Assembly: GCA_002102555.1 (NCBI GenBank)
Contig: MCFL01000039.1
Coordinates: forward strand, 124,001-188,000
DNA: 64,000 nt
Origin: Catenaria anguillulae PL171
Lineage: Eukaryota; Blastocladiomycota; Blastocladiomycetes; Blastocladiales; Catenariaceae
Reading direction: 5' to 3'
The position numbers and the translations under genes are program-made. Below, piece after piece: positions 42,425 to 54,045 of this stretch (its first letter is position 1; each line of letters starts with the position of its first letter). Under the pieces are notes generated by a model. It searched no databases, was not told the origin of the DNA, and worked only from the letters and a program-made list of their open reading frames with translations.

Positions 42425-45400
42425 TCACACCTTACCCGCACTCATCCCCGCCTCCACCATAGCACCCACCCTCGCCCTGACTCCCTCCACCACCCCCCGT
42501 GCAACCCACTCACTGCCCGCCTTGACCTGCATCCGAATCTCCCTCACGCCTCCCTCTCCCGAGACCATCTTGACCATTGCCGCAATCCACCCAGGCTCAC
42601 CGCCCTCCTGCCCTAAATCCACGTTACCCCACATGGTTGCCGACTCGCCCACCACCTCCACAAGATACATCCTGGCGGCCTTGGCCACATGCACCCACTG
42701 AGTGTGCGCAGGCGCCGCAATCACACCCGTGGCCGTATGTGCAAATGCCGCGGCTGCGTCCGGCGCGAGCAACTTTGCCTCGAACGCGTCGGGACTCGGC
42801 CTCAACTCGGTGTCGCCCGCCGAAGTACCAGTGGGATCCGTCATCAGGTGCGGCACGTGCACGGGGACATGTGCCGCCAACACCACGTCTTGGCCACTCG
42901 GGGCTTGGTCGCCCGCCGCCAACACGGCGCTCACCACAAGCTCGTGGCCCAATGTATCCTGAGCCGCGGCCTTGCGCAGCTTGATGAGCACCAGCTTGGT
43001 CACCTTTTCGGCCGTGGGTGCAGAGAGCAGCAGGCCGTCGCGCGTGCCTGTGGCAACCATGGCAGGTGGGTGCGACAAGTGCAGGTGCACGGGCGGGCAC
43101 AGGGCGTGTTTCGGTGTGAACGTTACGGTGAGCGGAAGGAAAAACGCAAAGTGTGCGGCGGATGCGGCTGGGGCGGACGATGGTGGCGCGCGTGGTGGGG
43201 CCAGTGTGACAGACTGTGTGAGCAATCCAAAGCGTTGAGTGAATGAGGCCATTGGATGATGCGAATCCGAATGAGCGAAAAAAAAAAGGTATGTACCAGT
43301 CGCATATCCTCATTGTCAACAACCACATCTGCATCCACCCCGCCAACTCCCATACTCTTTGTGGACGCCCCGCCAGAGGATCCCGCACGCGATCCATGCT
43401 TGATGCCCGTACCACTCGACGACCCGGACTTGACCGATGTGCGGCGGCCAACACGGGCTCTGTGCCTGCATTTGCCGCGCCTCCCTTGCGCAACACACTC
43501 CTGGCCTTTCCCTTGGCCACCGGTTGCCCCACTGACCGCACGGGCGACGTGGATCTGGATCCAGGCGCAGACGCGGATCTTTGGGGTGGTGCCACGAGCA
43601 CGGTCGATGCGGTCGATGGGACGTGCTGCGATGGCGCGCCCGTCTTCGCCGTCAAAGGTTCCGGGTCCGGGTCCGGCGTGGGTGTCGGGAGCACCGGCTC
43701 GGGCGGTGCGTTGAAGAATGCTTCGGCGGCAGGCGACAGCCAGTCATCAAGCGGAACGGGCGGCGCGGCGGGCAGTGGCGGGAGCGGAGAGGGTGTGAGA
43801 AGTGAGGAGACCGGAAGGGAGGTGCCGAAGTAGATTTGCAGCATGGTGGTGAGCAGCCGAGTCGGGGCCGTTGCGCAGGTGGTGAGAGTGGATAAAAATG
43901 CGAGGTAGGTTTGAGCCTAGCAATTGATGGAAATGTGAGTAAGATAAGTGGTTTCGATGACGCAGCACAATACGTACACGTTCAACGGCCTCTGCGTTTT
44001 CTGATACTCGCAACGTATCCTCCATGATGGCCGACAAATCCTTGACGAGGGCGTTGACCTGTTTATTCATTTCGGCTGGCGCCTCGCCTCCCTCTCCAAT
44101 CAACTCGCCCGTGCGTGCAGCCTGACACATGGCCACCGTGCCGACTTTGGCCACGGCCTGCACCCACACATGCCTGACAGCATCCGAGGGCACTTTGGTC
44201 GCCACAAGCGACTCGAGCACCAACCCGGGATCCACCCCACCCTCAGACACATACTCACCAACGATCCAGCACACGGCCGCCCACACGACGGACGCGCCCA
44301 ACTTGTTGGTACTCTGGCCGTTTGAGGTCAGCAGCGGCAGCAGGGAGGTGACAAGCAAGGGCCGGAGCATGGGCAAGTTTGGTCCGCCGCGCAATGCCAA
44401 GTCCATGAGGTGCGCGGCAAGCGGCGCACCGACAAGCGTGCCGGCGGCCGGATCCGTGGCCAGGTGAATCAAGGTCGCGACGAGCCATTCAATGTCGGTG
44501 ACGAGGGCAAATCCCGACCGCGTGAGCATGTCGAGAATGACGGATGCGGTTTTGCGGTCCATGGTTGGAGTAGGCGGCGGTGGAGGCGACGCAACAGAGC
44601 CGTCGTCGGTCATGTCGGCAGGAGAAGCAGACAAAGGCGAAGCGGCAGCAGCAGTGACCGACTTGAGTAAATGCGCAACCACGTCCATGAGATTGGCCGG
44701 CGTTACAAGCGCAGCAAGCACGTCCATGGCCTGATGGCGAATGTCGGATCCACTGCCTCGAGGCACTCAAACACGGCATCCTCGAGCTGCTCTGTGACCA
44801 AGTCTGCATGGTACGTGACGAGCTTTTCCGTTGCCACGAGTCCCACGTAGCGCAGGTTGGCGTCGCGGTGGACCAGAAATGTGACGAGCGTGTCACGACA
44901 CAGCGGGGCCAGTGTTGGCCCGACGCTCGGGTGGCGCGTGAGCCCACCGAGCAGTGCGGCGTTGATGCACTCGTATTGCAGCGACATGGCTCGCGTGCCG
45001 CGAATCAGGTCGGCAAGTGGCGGGCCAAGCTTTTTCGCAAGTCGCGGTTCCAAGTGGCACATTTGTGCAAAGACCTTGACGAGCTTGATGAGCATCCAGT
45101 TGTTGCCCGAGGAGGTGAGGAGCCCAAACAGGTGCGGTGCAAGCGGAAGGTAAGCGGCTGGATCGGCCAAGGCGAGCTCGCACACAACCGAGACGGCGCA
45201 CGACACGACGCCCGGGTCAGTGGTGGCCGCCTCCTGAATGAGCTGCGTGAGGTGCGGGACAACCAGGTCGGACAAGTCGGGTGCAGCGACGACGGTGCGG
45301 TAGAGGGCGAGGAGCACGCGGCGGCGCGTATGCGGGTTGAAGTGGTTCGCCTTTGCGACGAGATCGTGGGCGAGGTCGCCGGCCAAATCCTTTGTGACAA

Positions 45401-45785
45401 TCTCGGAGAGGGTGGCGACGGCGAGCGACGAGTCGAGGTTGTTGTTTGCGGCCAGGTCCTTCTTGAGCTGGTTGGTGGTGAGCATGAGGACATCCGTCTT
45501 TGGCGTGAAGATGAGCTGTGCGGCGAGGTAGCCGACGAGCTTGAGCGGGAATGGCGCCAGCGACATGCACTTGAGGATGTGGAAGGACGCCCAGTCTGCC
45601 GAGTAGCCCATCATGTGCAGGTAGGCCAGCTTGAGAACGGCGCCGGCGTTGACGTGCGGGTCCGAGGGCACGCTCACCTCGCGCCGGCACTCGGCAATGC
45701 ACGCGTGGATGTACTCGTCGACCTGGTCGGGGGTCGGGCACGCGCGGATGCCGCGGATCACGTCGCTGAGCGATTTCTCAAACAT
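42425..45785 (-). CDS. APL5: AP-3 adaptor complex, delta subunit
   Basis: Large subunit of the AP-3 coat that sorts cargo from the Golgi/endosome to the vacuole or lysosome. Exons: 45785-43978, 43916-43297 and 43213-42425. Strong adaptin start: MFEKSLSDVIRGIRACP, then AGAVLKLAYLHMMGYSADWA, VGYLAAQLIFTPKTDVLMLT, NQLKKDLAANN, NHFNPHTRRRVLLALYRTVV, TDPGVVSCAVSVVCELA, HLFGLLTSSGNNWMLIKLVK, LEPRLAKKLGPPLADLI and SLQYECINAALLGGL. All are delta-type (the TDVLMLTTN motif). The hinge is Pro/Ser/Lys-rich with SMDRVRDPLAG and VVVDNEDMRL. The C-terminal ear-like domain (FLPLTVTFTPKHAL; AARMYLVEVVGESATMWG) is divergent. Frame changes at plus-strand GG 44746-44747 (one base) and near 43375. Diverges from MPC2. 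Confidence 0.95.
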
Positions 45786-46212
45786 ATTGACTTGTTGGAT
45801 GATGATGCATTGATAGTATTAACATGTACGCTCATGCAGCAATACGATACTAACGATCCGATACGTTCTACGTTCTACGACGCACACTACAGCCCCATCG
45901 GCGGCCGACACGTGATCCGTGTTGCTCGGCCAGACACGATGTTTGGGATCTATAAGTTGGCTTCCAAATGCGTATAACGTGGCCTATATTCCAACCAATG
46001 TACATACAAATTGTTCAGCTACTCTGTGCAATGCATCCCACGTCTACGATGCTTGCGCTCCTTGCTCCTGTGCCTTGCCTCGACCCCTGGCCCACCCACG
46101 CGACCCGGACCTATCCCATGAACCATCCGTTTGCTGACCTTTGCGTTATCTGTGGATCGCCACCATGTAGAATACCCCAACTTCTTGAATCAACCCAATA
46201 TCAACTTGAACC
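45786..46212. promoter_or_regulatory. Divergent intergenic promoter region, AP-3 delta / MPC2
   Basis: 427 bp between the two start codons with no credible gene, so both promoters should be here. A TATAAG-like stretch occurs at about 45950. Confidence 0.45.
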
Positions 46213-46612
46213 ATGGCATCCGCTGGCACGTTTGGTCGCTTCTGGAACCACCCCGCCGGGCCCAAGACCATCCACTTCTGGGCTCCCATGGCCAAGTGGG
46301 CCTCGTCATTGCCGGCATTCGCGACATCAAGCGCCCCGCCGAAAAGCTCTCCTTGACCCAGTCGTCGTCGCTCGCCGCCACGGGCCTCATCTGGGCACGC
46401 TACTCTACGCAAATCATTCCCGTCAACTACAACCTCATGTCGGTCAACGTCTTTGTTGCCGCCACTGGCTTGTACCAACTGTATCGCATTTGGGAGTATG
46501 TGTCGTCTACTAGATTGATTGATTTTCATGTGTTGGATCCTGTTGTTGTTGACTCCGCGTCTCCCGTCTTTACAGCTACCGTCGCGAAAATCCTGAAGCG
46601 ATTCCCGCCTGA
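46213..46612 (+). CDS. MPC2: Mitochondrial pyruvate carrier subunit 2
   Basis: Imports pyruvate across the inner mitochondrial membrane as a heterodimer with Mpc1. Exon 1 46213-46496 and exon 2 46576-46612 flank a 79-nt intron (GTATGT ... TTACAG). The protein begins MASAGTFGRFWNHPAGPKTI, then HFWAPMAKW, LVIAGIRDIKRPAEKLSLTQ, SSLAATGLIWARYSTQIIPV, NYNLMSVNVFVAATGLYQLY and ends DYRRENPEAIPA. 'WNHPAGP.TI.FWAP..KW' and 'LATGLIW.RYS....P.NYNL..VN' are MPC2/3 hallmarks. About 107 residues, usual for the family. One missing G in the run 46298-46300 breaks the frame after AKW. Confidence 0.94.
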
Positions 46613-47248
46613 GCGTGAACGTCTCATTCGATTGACCGTCTGTATACACTTGGCCCTCCGTGTTGCTCTTGTCATCAACCTCAGTTTTCTTTGCCTCACC
46701 TGTCAACTACCCCAAATTCATTCGTTTGATGCACATGACCGCGTTTTGCAATTGGAGCATCCACCATAGCACTCCTTCACATTGGCCACCTGGGTCGCCC
46801 GTTGTACACCTCTTCAGTGCATCCCGTCAGCAACTTGTAGACTTCAGAACCAATCTTGACTTGCTCTGTCGGCATCCATACATGGTCGCCAGTAGGATAG
46901 ATACACATTGGACATTGCGCACCCGCACATGACGTTTTTCTGTACGTGTGCGGTGTGCCAACCAAATCGCGACGCGGTTGCCAGAATGATCCCTGAACGA
47001 GCCTCGAAATTGTCTCAACGCTTGTCCGCCTCTCATTCGAATCACAACGTTGGACCTTCTTGGGAATATCAGTCTTTTACCAACAGTGACAAAATTATGC
47101 CCATAATCGGACGCGGTTATCCGCACTGTCATACCGCTGGCACCGGGTTGGTGTAACGGTCTGCAGCTTCAATGGCCGCATACAAAATGCCCAAGCTGCC
47201 CCAGTTTCTTTGATAGCGCAACGACGCTTCCTATGCATGCATTATTGA
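46613..47248. other. Intergenic, no gene recognised
   Basis: 3' flank of MPC2 and promoter of the F-box-like gene. A minus-strand frame at 46827-47132 has no motif. Confidence 0.45.
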
Positions 47249-49288
47249 ATGATTCACCATGATTGCCAACTTCGTAATCTCCACGACATCTTCTGCTTTC
47301 CCACGAATGGAATCAAGAATTCAGACGCCATTGCTTTATGCAACCGCGCTCCGATCTCCACCCGTCAAGGAACAACAACAGCCAAACCGCAGTCTTCCAT
47401 ACTGTCTCACCTCCCGATCGAAACAGTGCTCCATGTCCTCAACCTCGTCCACCCGCGATCGCTCGCTATCTGCGCATCTTCAACGCGCCAAGTTGCTGCC
47501 ATCCTGACCCACGACCCAAGCAACACGGCTCATCTGTTCCTTGCACAACTTCCCACGATCCTGTCTTTCTACGGTCACAGTCGCAGTGGAAACAGGACAT
47601 CGTCAACGACATCTCCCATGTCCGATTACCTCGCAAGTCACTCGACGTCGCCAATCCTTGCCTCGCCGCTCGTCACCGACAAGCTCATGCGGCTCGCTAT
47701 CCGCTATCACGGCAAATCCATCACATCTGTTGCATCCTTTCCCATCTTTCAGCTCATTCACGGCCATTGCACAAAATCCCTGTTGGATCAATTTCCCATC
47801 CACCAGCTGGTTCGGGGACCGGTCGATTCGTCGCTCGCATCAGCAGTGTGGCCCTCTCGACTCGTTGATCTGCTCATTTCCCTCATCACAACATCTCAAT
47901 CGACGCCCAAAACTGTATGCCGAATAGTCTCAACCTTGGCCAGACACTGGCCAGAGCTGCTCGCGGCCCCAATGGACCACTGGCGCACCCATCCACTCCT
48001 CGAGTTGCTTCATCTCACTCAGCCGCCCACACCCATTTCATCGGCCAAAATGGCGTCACGTCCGATTCCGTCCTCCTCACCTTGCCCGCTGCCTCATACG
48101 CCGTCGGTGGCACATCTGTTGGCATTGCTTGCCGCACGCCAGGGGCACCTCGATCTCTTGGATACACTTGCGCCACTTGTTTCTGAGGACCGCTTGCCTA
48201 TCGCCGTTTACTTGCTCTCGGATCCATGGCTTGCCAAATGGTGGTGCAGCACGATGCACACCCAAGACACGATTCCTGTTGTCGCATGGGCGTACAACCA
48301 AGTCGATCCCGACTCTATCATCGATCCATTTTTCCTCACTTGCATGGACAAAGGCGACGAAAATGTTGTATCGTCCGTGTTTTTGTCGTTTGATTACCCG
48401 CGACTCAAGTCGGCGAGCACAGGTTGCCACCTTATGTGGGCACCAGTCATGGCTTACTTGACCGATCCTTGTGCGCCACACCCGCTTCCAGCTCGCGTGG
48501 CCAAGGCGATTGGCCGGCTGCTCGGCCAAAGTATGGATCGTGGACAAGACCTGTTGCTTGCTATCGCCACAAGCGCGAAACTGGGTTGCAGTGCCCAAAG
48601 CACGCAGGCATGGCAACGCTGGACTCGAGCGCGCATGGAGATGGTATGCCGAGGATTTCGAAATCGCGAGGAACGGCTCAAGCTGTTTACACATGGTATA
48701 GTTGCCTCTCATTCATCGCATTGTCCATTTCCTTCCGAATGCTCACCATTTCATGGCTCTTTAGTATACCTCCACCTTCTCGATGACTACGAAATCCCTG
48801 CATCCTCGTCGTCACTCGCCCCACTCGTCATGCTCATGACCCACCTTGCCCCGACCGCCTCGATTCACCCAGCCGACGTGCTGATAGCAACCTACCCGCT
48901 CGCGGATCACGGCGCCGTGCGCGGCTACTTTCCGTACTTGCGGGCATTCGGCTTGGATTCTCACGACACGGCCACGTACCTATTGGGTGAGCTGGCGGCA
49001 TGGTGGGCTGTACAGGCGGAAGAGCAAGAGGTAGAGGCGTCCGTTGTGTTTGCCATGGGGTTGCTTGCGGATGTGGAGGGAGATGTGGACGAGATTGTCG
49101 AGTGGTTGCATGGACAAGTTGGGGGGCATGTCGAGCGGATGCTGGCGCGTGTGTGGGAGGAGCTGGTGCAGCAGAATAATGAGCGAGGACGAGGTTGGGG
49201 TGGGAAGGTGAGGCTCGTGCCACTGGCCGGGCTGTCGAGGGTGAGAATAATTTTGGATCGACTTCGTGATATTTCGGAGGAGGAATAA
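47249..49288 (+). CDS. F-box-like protein with long helical repeat region
   Basis: Probably an adaptor of an SCF ubiquitin ligase, judged only from the F-box-like segment SILSHLPIETVLHVLNLVHP followed by RSLAICASSTRQVAAIL at residues about 50-85. The rest is about 600 residues of helices without a named repeat: LVTDKLMRLAIRYHGKSITS, HLLALLAARQGHLDLLDTLA (ankyrin-like), PIPVVAWAYNQ-type segments and a C-terminal VRIILDRLRDISEEE. The frame is open throughout, but a 69-nt in-frame intron is likely at 48696-48764 (GTATAG ... TTTAG), which removes an uncharacteristic Ser/His/Pro stretch. The first 45 residues are atypical, and the true start may be later or on another exon. Confidence 0.7.
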   Translation: MIHHDCQLRNLHDIFCFPTNGIKNSDAIALCNRAPISTRQGTTTAKPQSSILSHLPIETVLHVLNLVHPRSLAICASSTRQVAAILTHDPSNTAHLFLAQLPTILSFYGHSRSGNRTSSTTSPMSDYLASHSTSPILASPLVTDKLMRLAIRYHGKSITSVASFPIFQLIHGHCTKSLLDQFPIHQLVRGPVDSSLASAVWPSRLVDLLISLITTSQSTPKTVCRIVSTLARHWPELLAAPMDHWRTHPLLELLHLTQPPTPISSAKMASRPIPSSSPCPLPHTPSVAHLLALLAARQGHLDLLDTLAPLVSEDRLPIAVYLLSDPWLAKWWCSTMHTQDTIPVVAWAYNQVDPDSIIDPFFLTCMDKGDENVVSSVFLSFDYPRLKSASTGCHLMWAPVMAYLTDPCAPHPLPARVAKAIGRLLGQSMDRGQDLLLAIATSAKLGCSAQSTQAWQRWTRARMEMVCRGFRNREERLKLFTHGIVASHSSHCPFPSECSPFHGSLVYLHLLDDYEIPASSSSLAPLVMLMTHLAPTASIHPADVLIATYPLADHGAVRGYFPYLRAFGLDSHDTATYLLGELAAWWAVQAEEQEVEASVVFAMGLLADVEGDVDEIVEWLHGQVGGHVERMLARVWEELVQQNNERGRGWGGKVRLVPLAGLSRVRIILDRLRDISEEE

Positions 49289-50561
49289 TCGACACAAGTT
49301 GACCAAATCTGTATTTGGGACGTCTGCAGTCATTCTAACAAGATTCACATAAAGCGCCGCTGCGCCAGGCCAGCCCGACTTCCATGGCTTGTCACACTTC
49401 AAGTATGTTTATGGACCGGTGGATAAGTCAAGGTCGAACTGTTGGTAAATCTTGCCGTCAAGCTGGCAAGTGCAAACTTACAATGTCCGTTCACCCATTG
49501 GATCCAGAGCAATCTGTGGCGGTCGTCGCCAAAATCGACTTTGAAGGCGACTTGGACAGGCTTCGATTCAAGCGAAGAGAAATGTCTCACATTCACGTTA
49601 TTGGCTGAATTCATGACTCAAGGGACAAGCACTGCAATGATTAGCTGCAAGCTTCCCGAATAGCAACGCAATGAATAGTCGGCGGTCACTCGCGGAAGGC
49701 TTTTGCACCGCCCGAGCCTCACAAAACAACCCTCATGTTCAGCGAATTGATCAGACTCGCCACGCGTTCTTCCAACAAAAATCCATGAGTTCGCGGCTGG
49801 AGAAGGTGTTAGTGCTCCAACTCAGCCAGGACAATAGCTCCGTTACGTCAGACGGTCAAGAACGCAGCAGAGCTTTCATCCAGCACTGGCGCATTCATTT
49901 GCGCCCACCAAAATCATGAATGTGATCCGCGCAGAGCTCATTTTCGGATTGGAGCGCCTCTCTATGCGTCCACAATGGATGACGGACACGGACGCCTCAT
50001 TCTGTGCCAAACATCCCAGCATTCCATAATCCGCACACTTGGATCCATCCTCAGACGTTCACTGGGCGACTGGTCCGCTGGGGCTGATGGTCGGAGCTCG
50101 TCGACCGTTTCCTTGGCTACCTTTCGCCGGCAGCCGATCGGAAATGATTGGGTATAAAGACTTGGCGCCTCCCCCTGCGTCCCTTCACATTCAAAGGCCA
50201 TTTCCTTCGTTTCTGTATCGCAGTGTCCATCGCTGAGCGACGACCATCCATTTTTTTTTCCATTTCGTTTCCTTCACTGGGCCGGCATCCCTTCAACCCT
50301 CCATTAATTGCTCAAGACCTCAAGCGTAGACGCTTTTGTGCCTCACATCCACCACCCATTCAGTCCATCTCTCCAGTCCCATCCATCCCTCGCCGGTCGA
50401 GCACAGTAGCATTCTTGGCTCCAACTCGGTCCCGCCACCCGCCAACTACACCCTCTCAAGACCGTTTTGAACGCTTAGATCGTTTCATTCTACAACTCCC
50501 CAACATACTTGGCTCCAAGATCGCTTCGACTCCCCTTCCCCCAACCTTTCCCTCATTCAAC
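49289..50561. other. Intergenic with promoter of the second secreted Cys-rich gene
   Basis: No gene recognised. A TATAAA at 50153-50158 lies about 400 bp upstream of the start codon, followed by T- and C-rich tracts ('ttttttttt' at about 50252-50260) typical of a fungal promoter and leader. Confidence 0.45.
50153..50158 (+). promoter_or_regulatory. TATA box candidate
   Basis: TATAAA in the context GGGTATAAAGAC, upstream of a pyrimidine-rich leader and the secreted-protein gene at 50562. Few other genes in the window have one this clean. Confidence 0.4.
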
Positions 50562-52575
50562 ATGCAATCCATCACTCTCTACGTCGTCCTCGTGGCCCTT
50601 CTCCTGGCCTCGACCCAAGCCCAAGCGCAACGCGCTCCCGCCGCCGCGCTCGCCCGCGCCACCAATGTTCCCGGGTCTGCTCCCGACGAGTCGCGCAACT
50701 TGCAGACGTGGAAGCAGGTCGTCAATGGATGCGAGGCGCCGCCTGTTGTGCGCAAGCAAAACGAACTGCGCTACCGGATCGTGGTCCCGCCCAAGGACCA
50801 GCAACAGCTTGCGGGCAATGCCCAGGTGCGCGCCCAGTTTGAGCAGCTCAGGCAGGCATTGACTGCGTCTTGCAACACGTTCCAGCAATTGTACGTTGAT
50901 GTTTTGTGAGGTGGGAACAAGTGAGACGCGTCGCTGACTCTCAATCCTCATCCATATACAGGTGCGAAACAGCAGCCAAGCTCGTCAACCAAGGTACTCA
51001 AGCTTGCACCACGGCCCACCAATCGTGTCTCGCATCCATCCCGCGCTCCGAGTCGCTTGAGCCCGTGATTGCTCCGCCCGTCCAGACCACCACGTCTGCC
51101 GCCGCAGCTGTCCCGACCAACAACTTGGCCGCGCCAAAGTCGACGACGCAACAACTTCGCCTCAACGCATCGACGTCCAGTGCTGCTGCTGCCGCGCCTA
51201 CTCGTGGCGCCAACGCCGGTACTGGCCGCAACAACAACAACAACAAAACCGCTCGTCGTCGTCCAGCGCTGCAGCTGCCGTCCCACGCAAACTGTCGGCC
51301 GCGGTCGTGGCCAGCGCGACACGCCCCAGCCCACTCAATCTGCAGGCACAGGCCGTGGTGGAAACAACAACAACAATACGTCCCGTGCCGCTGGTGCATC
51401 GACCTCGTCAGCGTCGACCACCGCTGCCGCGCAACCTACGCAAGGCGCTGGCCGCGGCGGCCGGCGTCCTGGACGTGGCGGTCGCAGAACGACATCTTCG
51501 TCGGCTGCGCCGCTGCGTCGACCTCGACGGCTGCCGCAGGCGCCCAGCCGACCAACAACCTCGGCAATGGCAATGGTGGCAACAACAATGCCGGCAACGG
51601 CGGCAGTGCTGCAGGTAACTTGCAAACCTTCACTGGGGCGCTTCTCGGTATCCAAGCCCCGCAAGTCCGCAACGTTGGCGGTGCGCGTCCGTTCCAGGTC
51701 ATTGTCAATGGCCAAGTCAATGGCGATTTCGTCAACCTTGCCGCGCCCTCGAGCGCTCATGTGCGGTCCAAAACAACCAGTGCTCGGATGCCATCAACGC
51801 TGGGCGCGGCAGGGCTCAGGGGTTGAACAACATTCAGGTGTGCCAGCAGCAGCAGACGCAGTGCAACGCTGCCGCGAATGGTGCTGGCAACGGTGCTGGT
51901 AACGGTGCTGGCAACGGTGCTGGTAATGGGTGCTGGTAATGGCGGAAACCAAGGAGGTAACCAAGGCGGCAACAACGGCGGCCAACAACGGTGGCAACAA
52001 CAACAATCTGACGCCTGGCCTCAACAACGGCGCGGGCTTCTGTAACGCTGTAGGTCTCGCTGGCGCCATTGCCGATGGCACCCAAAAGCGGACCTCAACC
52101 TGCTCGGCTACCGTGCAAGGTGCTATCCCCGCCTTTGATCGCATGGTTTCGACCATCATCGTGACTCCCGAATTCGGCGCACGCATCCCCCGCGGCCAAG
52201 ACGTTGAGGTGACTGTCCGCACCCAAAACATGGACCTGGGCTTCTTCGAAGATCCCAACACTCGGTACTATGCCTCGCCGCAAACGCTGAACAACCAAGG
52301 CGTCATTGAGGGTCATCAACACGTTACCGTGCAGCGCCTGGCAACTCGCAAACGCCGCCCGACCCGCGCACTGAGGCTTTGGCCTTCTTCAAGGGCTTGG
52401 ACCAGGAAGACAACAACACGGGCATCTTGACTGTCACGATTCCCGGCGCGTCGCTCGACCAGCCTGGTGTTGTCCGCATTTGCACCATGACGGGCACCCG
52501 TGGCCATCAGCCCGTGCTCATGCCGTTGCACGTCGCGGTGCGCAGGACGATTGCATTCGTATCACAGTGGTCTGA
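50562..52575 (+). CDS. Secreted Cys-rich protein of unknown function with duplicated Cys module (paralogue of 10702-11901)
   Basis: Exon 1 (50562-50890) starts MQSITLYVVLVALLLASTQA, a signal peptide. A 71-nt intron (GTACGT ... TACAG) leads to exon 2 at 50962. Cys module 1: LTASCNTFQQLCETAAKLVN, ACTTAHQSCLASIP. Next an Ala/Asn/Gly/Thr-rich linker, then a second module (NLQTFTGALLGIQ ... SCAVQNNQCSDAINAGRG ... QVCQQQQTQC). A Gly-Ala-Gly-Asn repeat precedes the C-terminal domain: GFCNAVGLAGAIADGTQKRT, MVSTIIVTPEFGARIPRG, DLGFFEDPNTRYYASPQTLN, GVIEGHQHVTVQRLA, GVVRICTMTGTRGHQPV and DDCIRITVV. The frame changes at several points within repetitive DNA (about 51250, 51520, 51745, 51931, 52350, 52535), mostly missing or extra bases in short runs. 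The closest relative in the window has only one Cys module. Confidence 0.75.
51877..51941 (+). repeat. 12-bp minisatellite encoding Gly-Ala-Gly-Asn repeats
   Basis: About five tandem units of AATGGTGCTGGC / AACGGTGCTGGT within the coding region; one unit has an extra G (near 51928-51930), which shifts the frame. Likely polymorphic in length. Confidence 0.8.
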
Positions 52576-53306
52576 GTGATTGCTTGCTTGTTTCCCGTTT
52601 CCCATACCAGTTTGTTGTACTTTTGTTGTGCGTACTTGGCGAGTCCTGGGCTCCACGATTTTCATTTGTTCACTTGTCGGCGTTGTATCATTTGTCTATT
52701 GCACTTTGAGAATCACACGACATGGCACTGAATACACTTGAATTGCTGTTGATTTTGTGCCCCCTAGCATTCCGATGGATTGCCCTCTATGTACGGTGGG
52801 AACTGGTCGGATCACCGATGATGTCAAGATGTCAACTGGCAGTCACCCGGGAAAACGATCCCATTCAGCGATTAACTGATGGGATGTGACACCGGGCGCT
52901 CGCCATCGCTACTGACTCGATTCGCGACTGAGGTGGTCCTTCTGCTCCCTTCTGGCGCCTTCATACATATCTCCCGCTGTCTTCGCCCCATCAGACAACG
53001 ACACAAGGACTGCAGACCCATTTGCCTCAATGCGAACAATGCGGTTTGCGATTGCTAAGCATCACATGTGCAGACACGTGAGAACCGGGCTCGGTAAAAT
53101 TGGAATTGGGATTGGGGAGACCGCCACTCGGCTAATGAAAGGCGACTCTGTGATCGATGGCTATGATTGCCCGAGGCGGACGACCGCGAGACATACAAAA
53201 ACCCGGGTACTGCCCCCAATCCTCCAACCCATCGCTGGTTCACCCCATGTAACCCATCCCACATTCACTGGACCACGACTCTTCGTACACACCCGACTAC
53301 TGTACC
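52576..53306. other. Intergenic, no gene recognised
   Basis: 3' flank of the secreted-protein gene and promoter of the methyltransferase gene. No credible frames. Confidence 0.45.
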
Positions 53307-54045
53307 ATGACGACCACGACCCCTCAACTCGCCGACCCTTCTGCCTGGGCTCACTACGACGGCGCCGACCACACTGCCGCGGACAACCTCAAGTACGTCC
53401 AGGCGCACGCCGAGCAAGGCAACCCAGCATCTGTGCTCAAGGCCATGGACGAGTTTGCACGCAACGCCGGCGGCCTCATGCACGTTGGCGACGACAAGGG
53501 TCCCATTGTGGTCAATGACATTATCGGCAACTTTGTGCCATCGCACGTGCCATCGCCTCAGGATCCCGTCGTGATGGTGGAGCTGGGCGCATTCCTGGGC
53601 TACTCTGCCGTGCACTTTGCGTCTGCCCTCGCCAACAAGTTTGGCAAGGCCAAGTGCGCTACCTTTCCGTGGAAGTCGACCCGGAACGTGTGCGTGCCGC
53701 GCAAGCCGCCGCCGACTTTGCCGGGCTAGGCGATGTGGTCAAGGTGCATGAGGGTCCGCTTGAGGAGCACTTGAAGGGGGCGTTCAAGGACATTCCGCGC
53801 ATTGATTTGGTGTTTATCGATCACGTCAAGTTTCTTTACGAAGCGGACGCACGGCGGCTGCTCGAGTCGGGCAAGCTCGTCAAGGGGTCACCTTGATTGC
53901 CGACAATGTCATTACACCCGGGTCGCCAGAGTACCTCAAGTTTGTGCGTTCGCACCCCGGATTGAAGAGCAGGCATTACGAGACGGTGCTCGAGTACAGC
54001 GACGGCAAGATTCTCGATGGGATTGAGGTGAGCGTTGTTGTTTGA
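53307..54045 (+). CDS. Catechol O-methyltransferase-like SAM-dependent methyltransferase
   Basis: Transfers a methyl group from S-adenosylmethionine to a catechol-type hydroxyl (family knowledge). Begins MTTTTPQLADPSAWAHYDGA; motif I VVMVELGAFLGYSAVHFASA binds SAM. After one missing G near 53654 it continues RYLSVEVDPERVRAAQAAAD (acidic residue for the ribose) and GDVVKVHEGPLEEHL. IDLVFIDHVKFLY corresponds to the 'DMVFLDHWK' Mg-binding region, and after a missing G in 53884-53887 comes LIADNVITPGSPEYLKFVRS, the second metal site. HYETVLEYSDGKILDGIE ends the domain. The stop at 54043-54045 follows EVSVVV; alternatively a GTGAGC donor after GIE splices to a short exon near 54122-54138. No neighbour suggests the substrate. 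Confidence 0.88.

Noticed and set aside
51877-51941. CRISPR-like array
   Set aside because: Units are contiguous 12-mers with no spacers, lie in a coding region and encode Gly-Ala-Gly-Asn.
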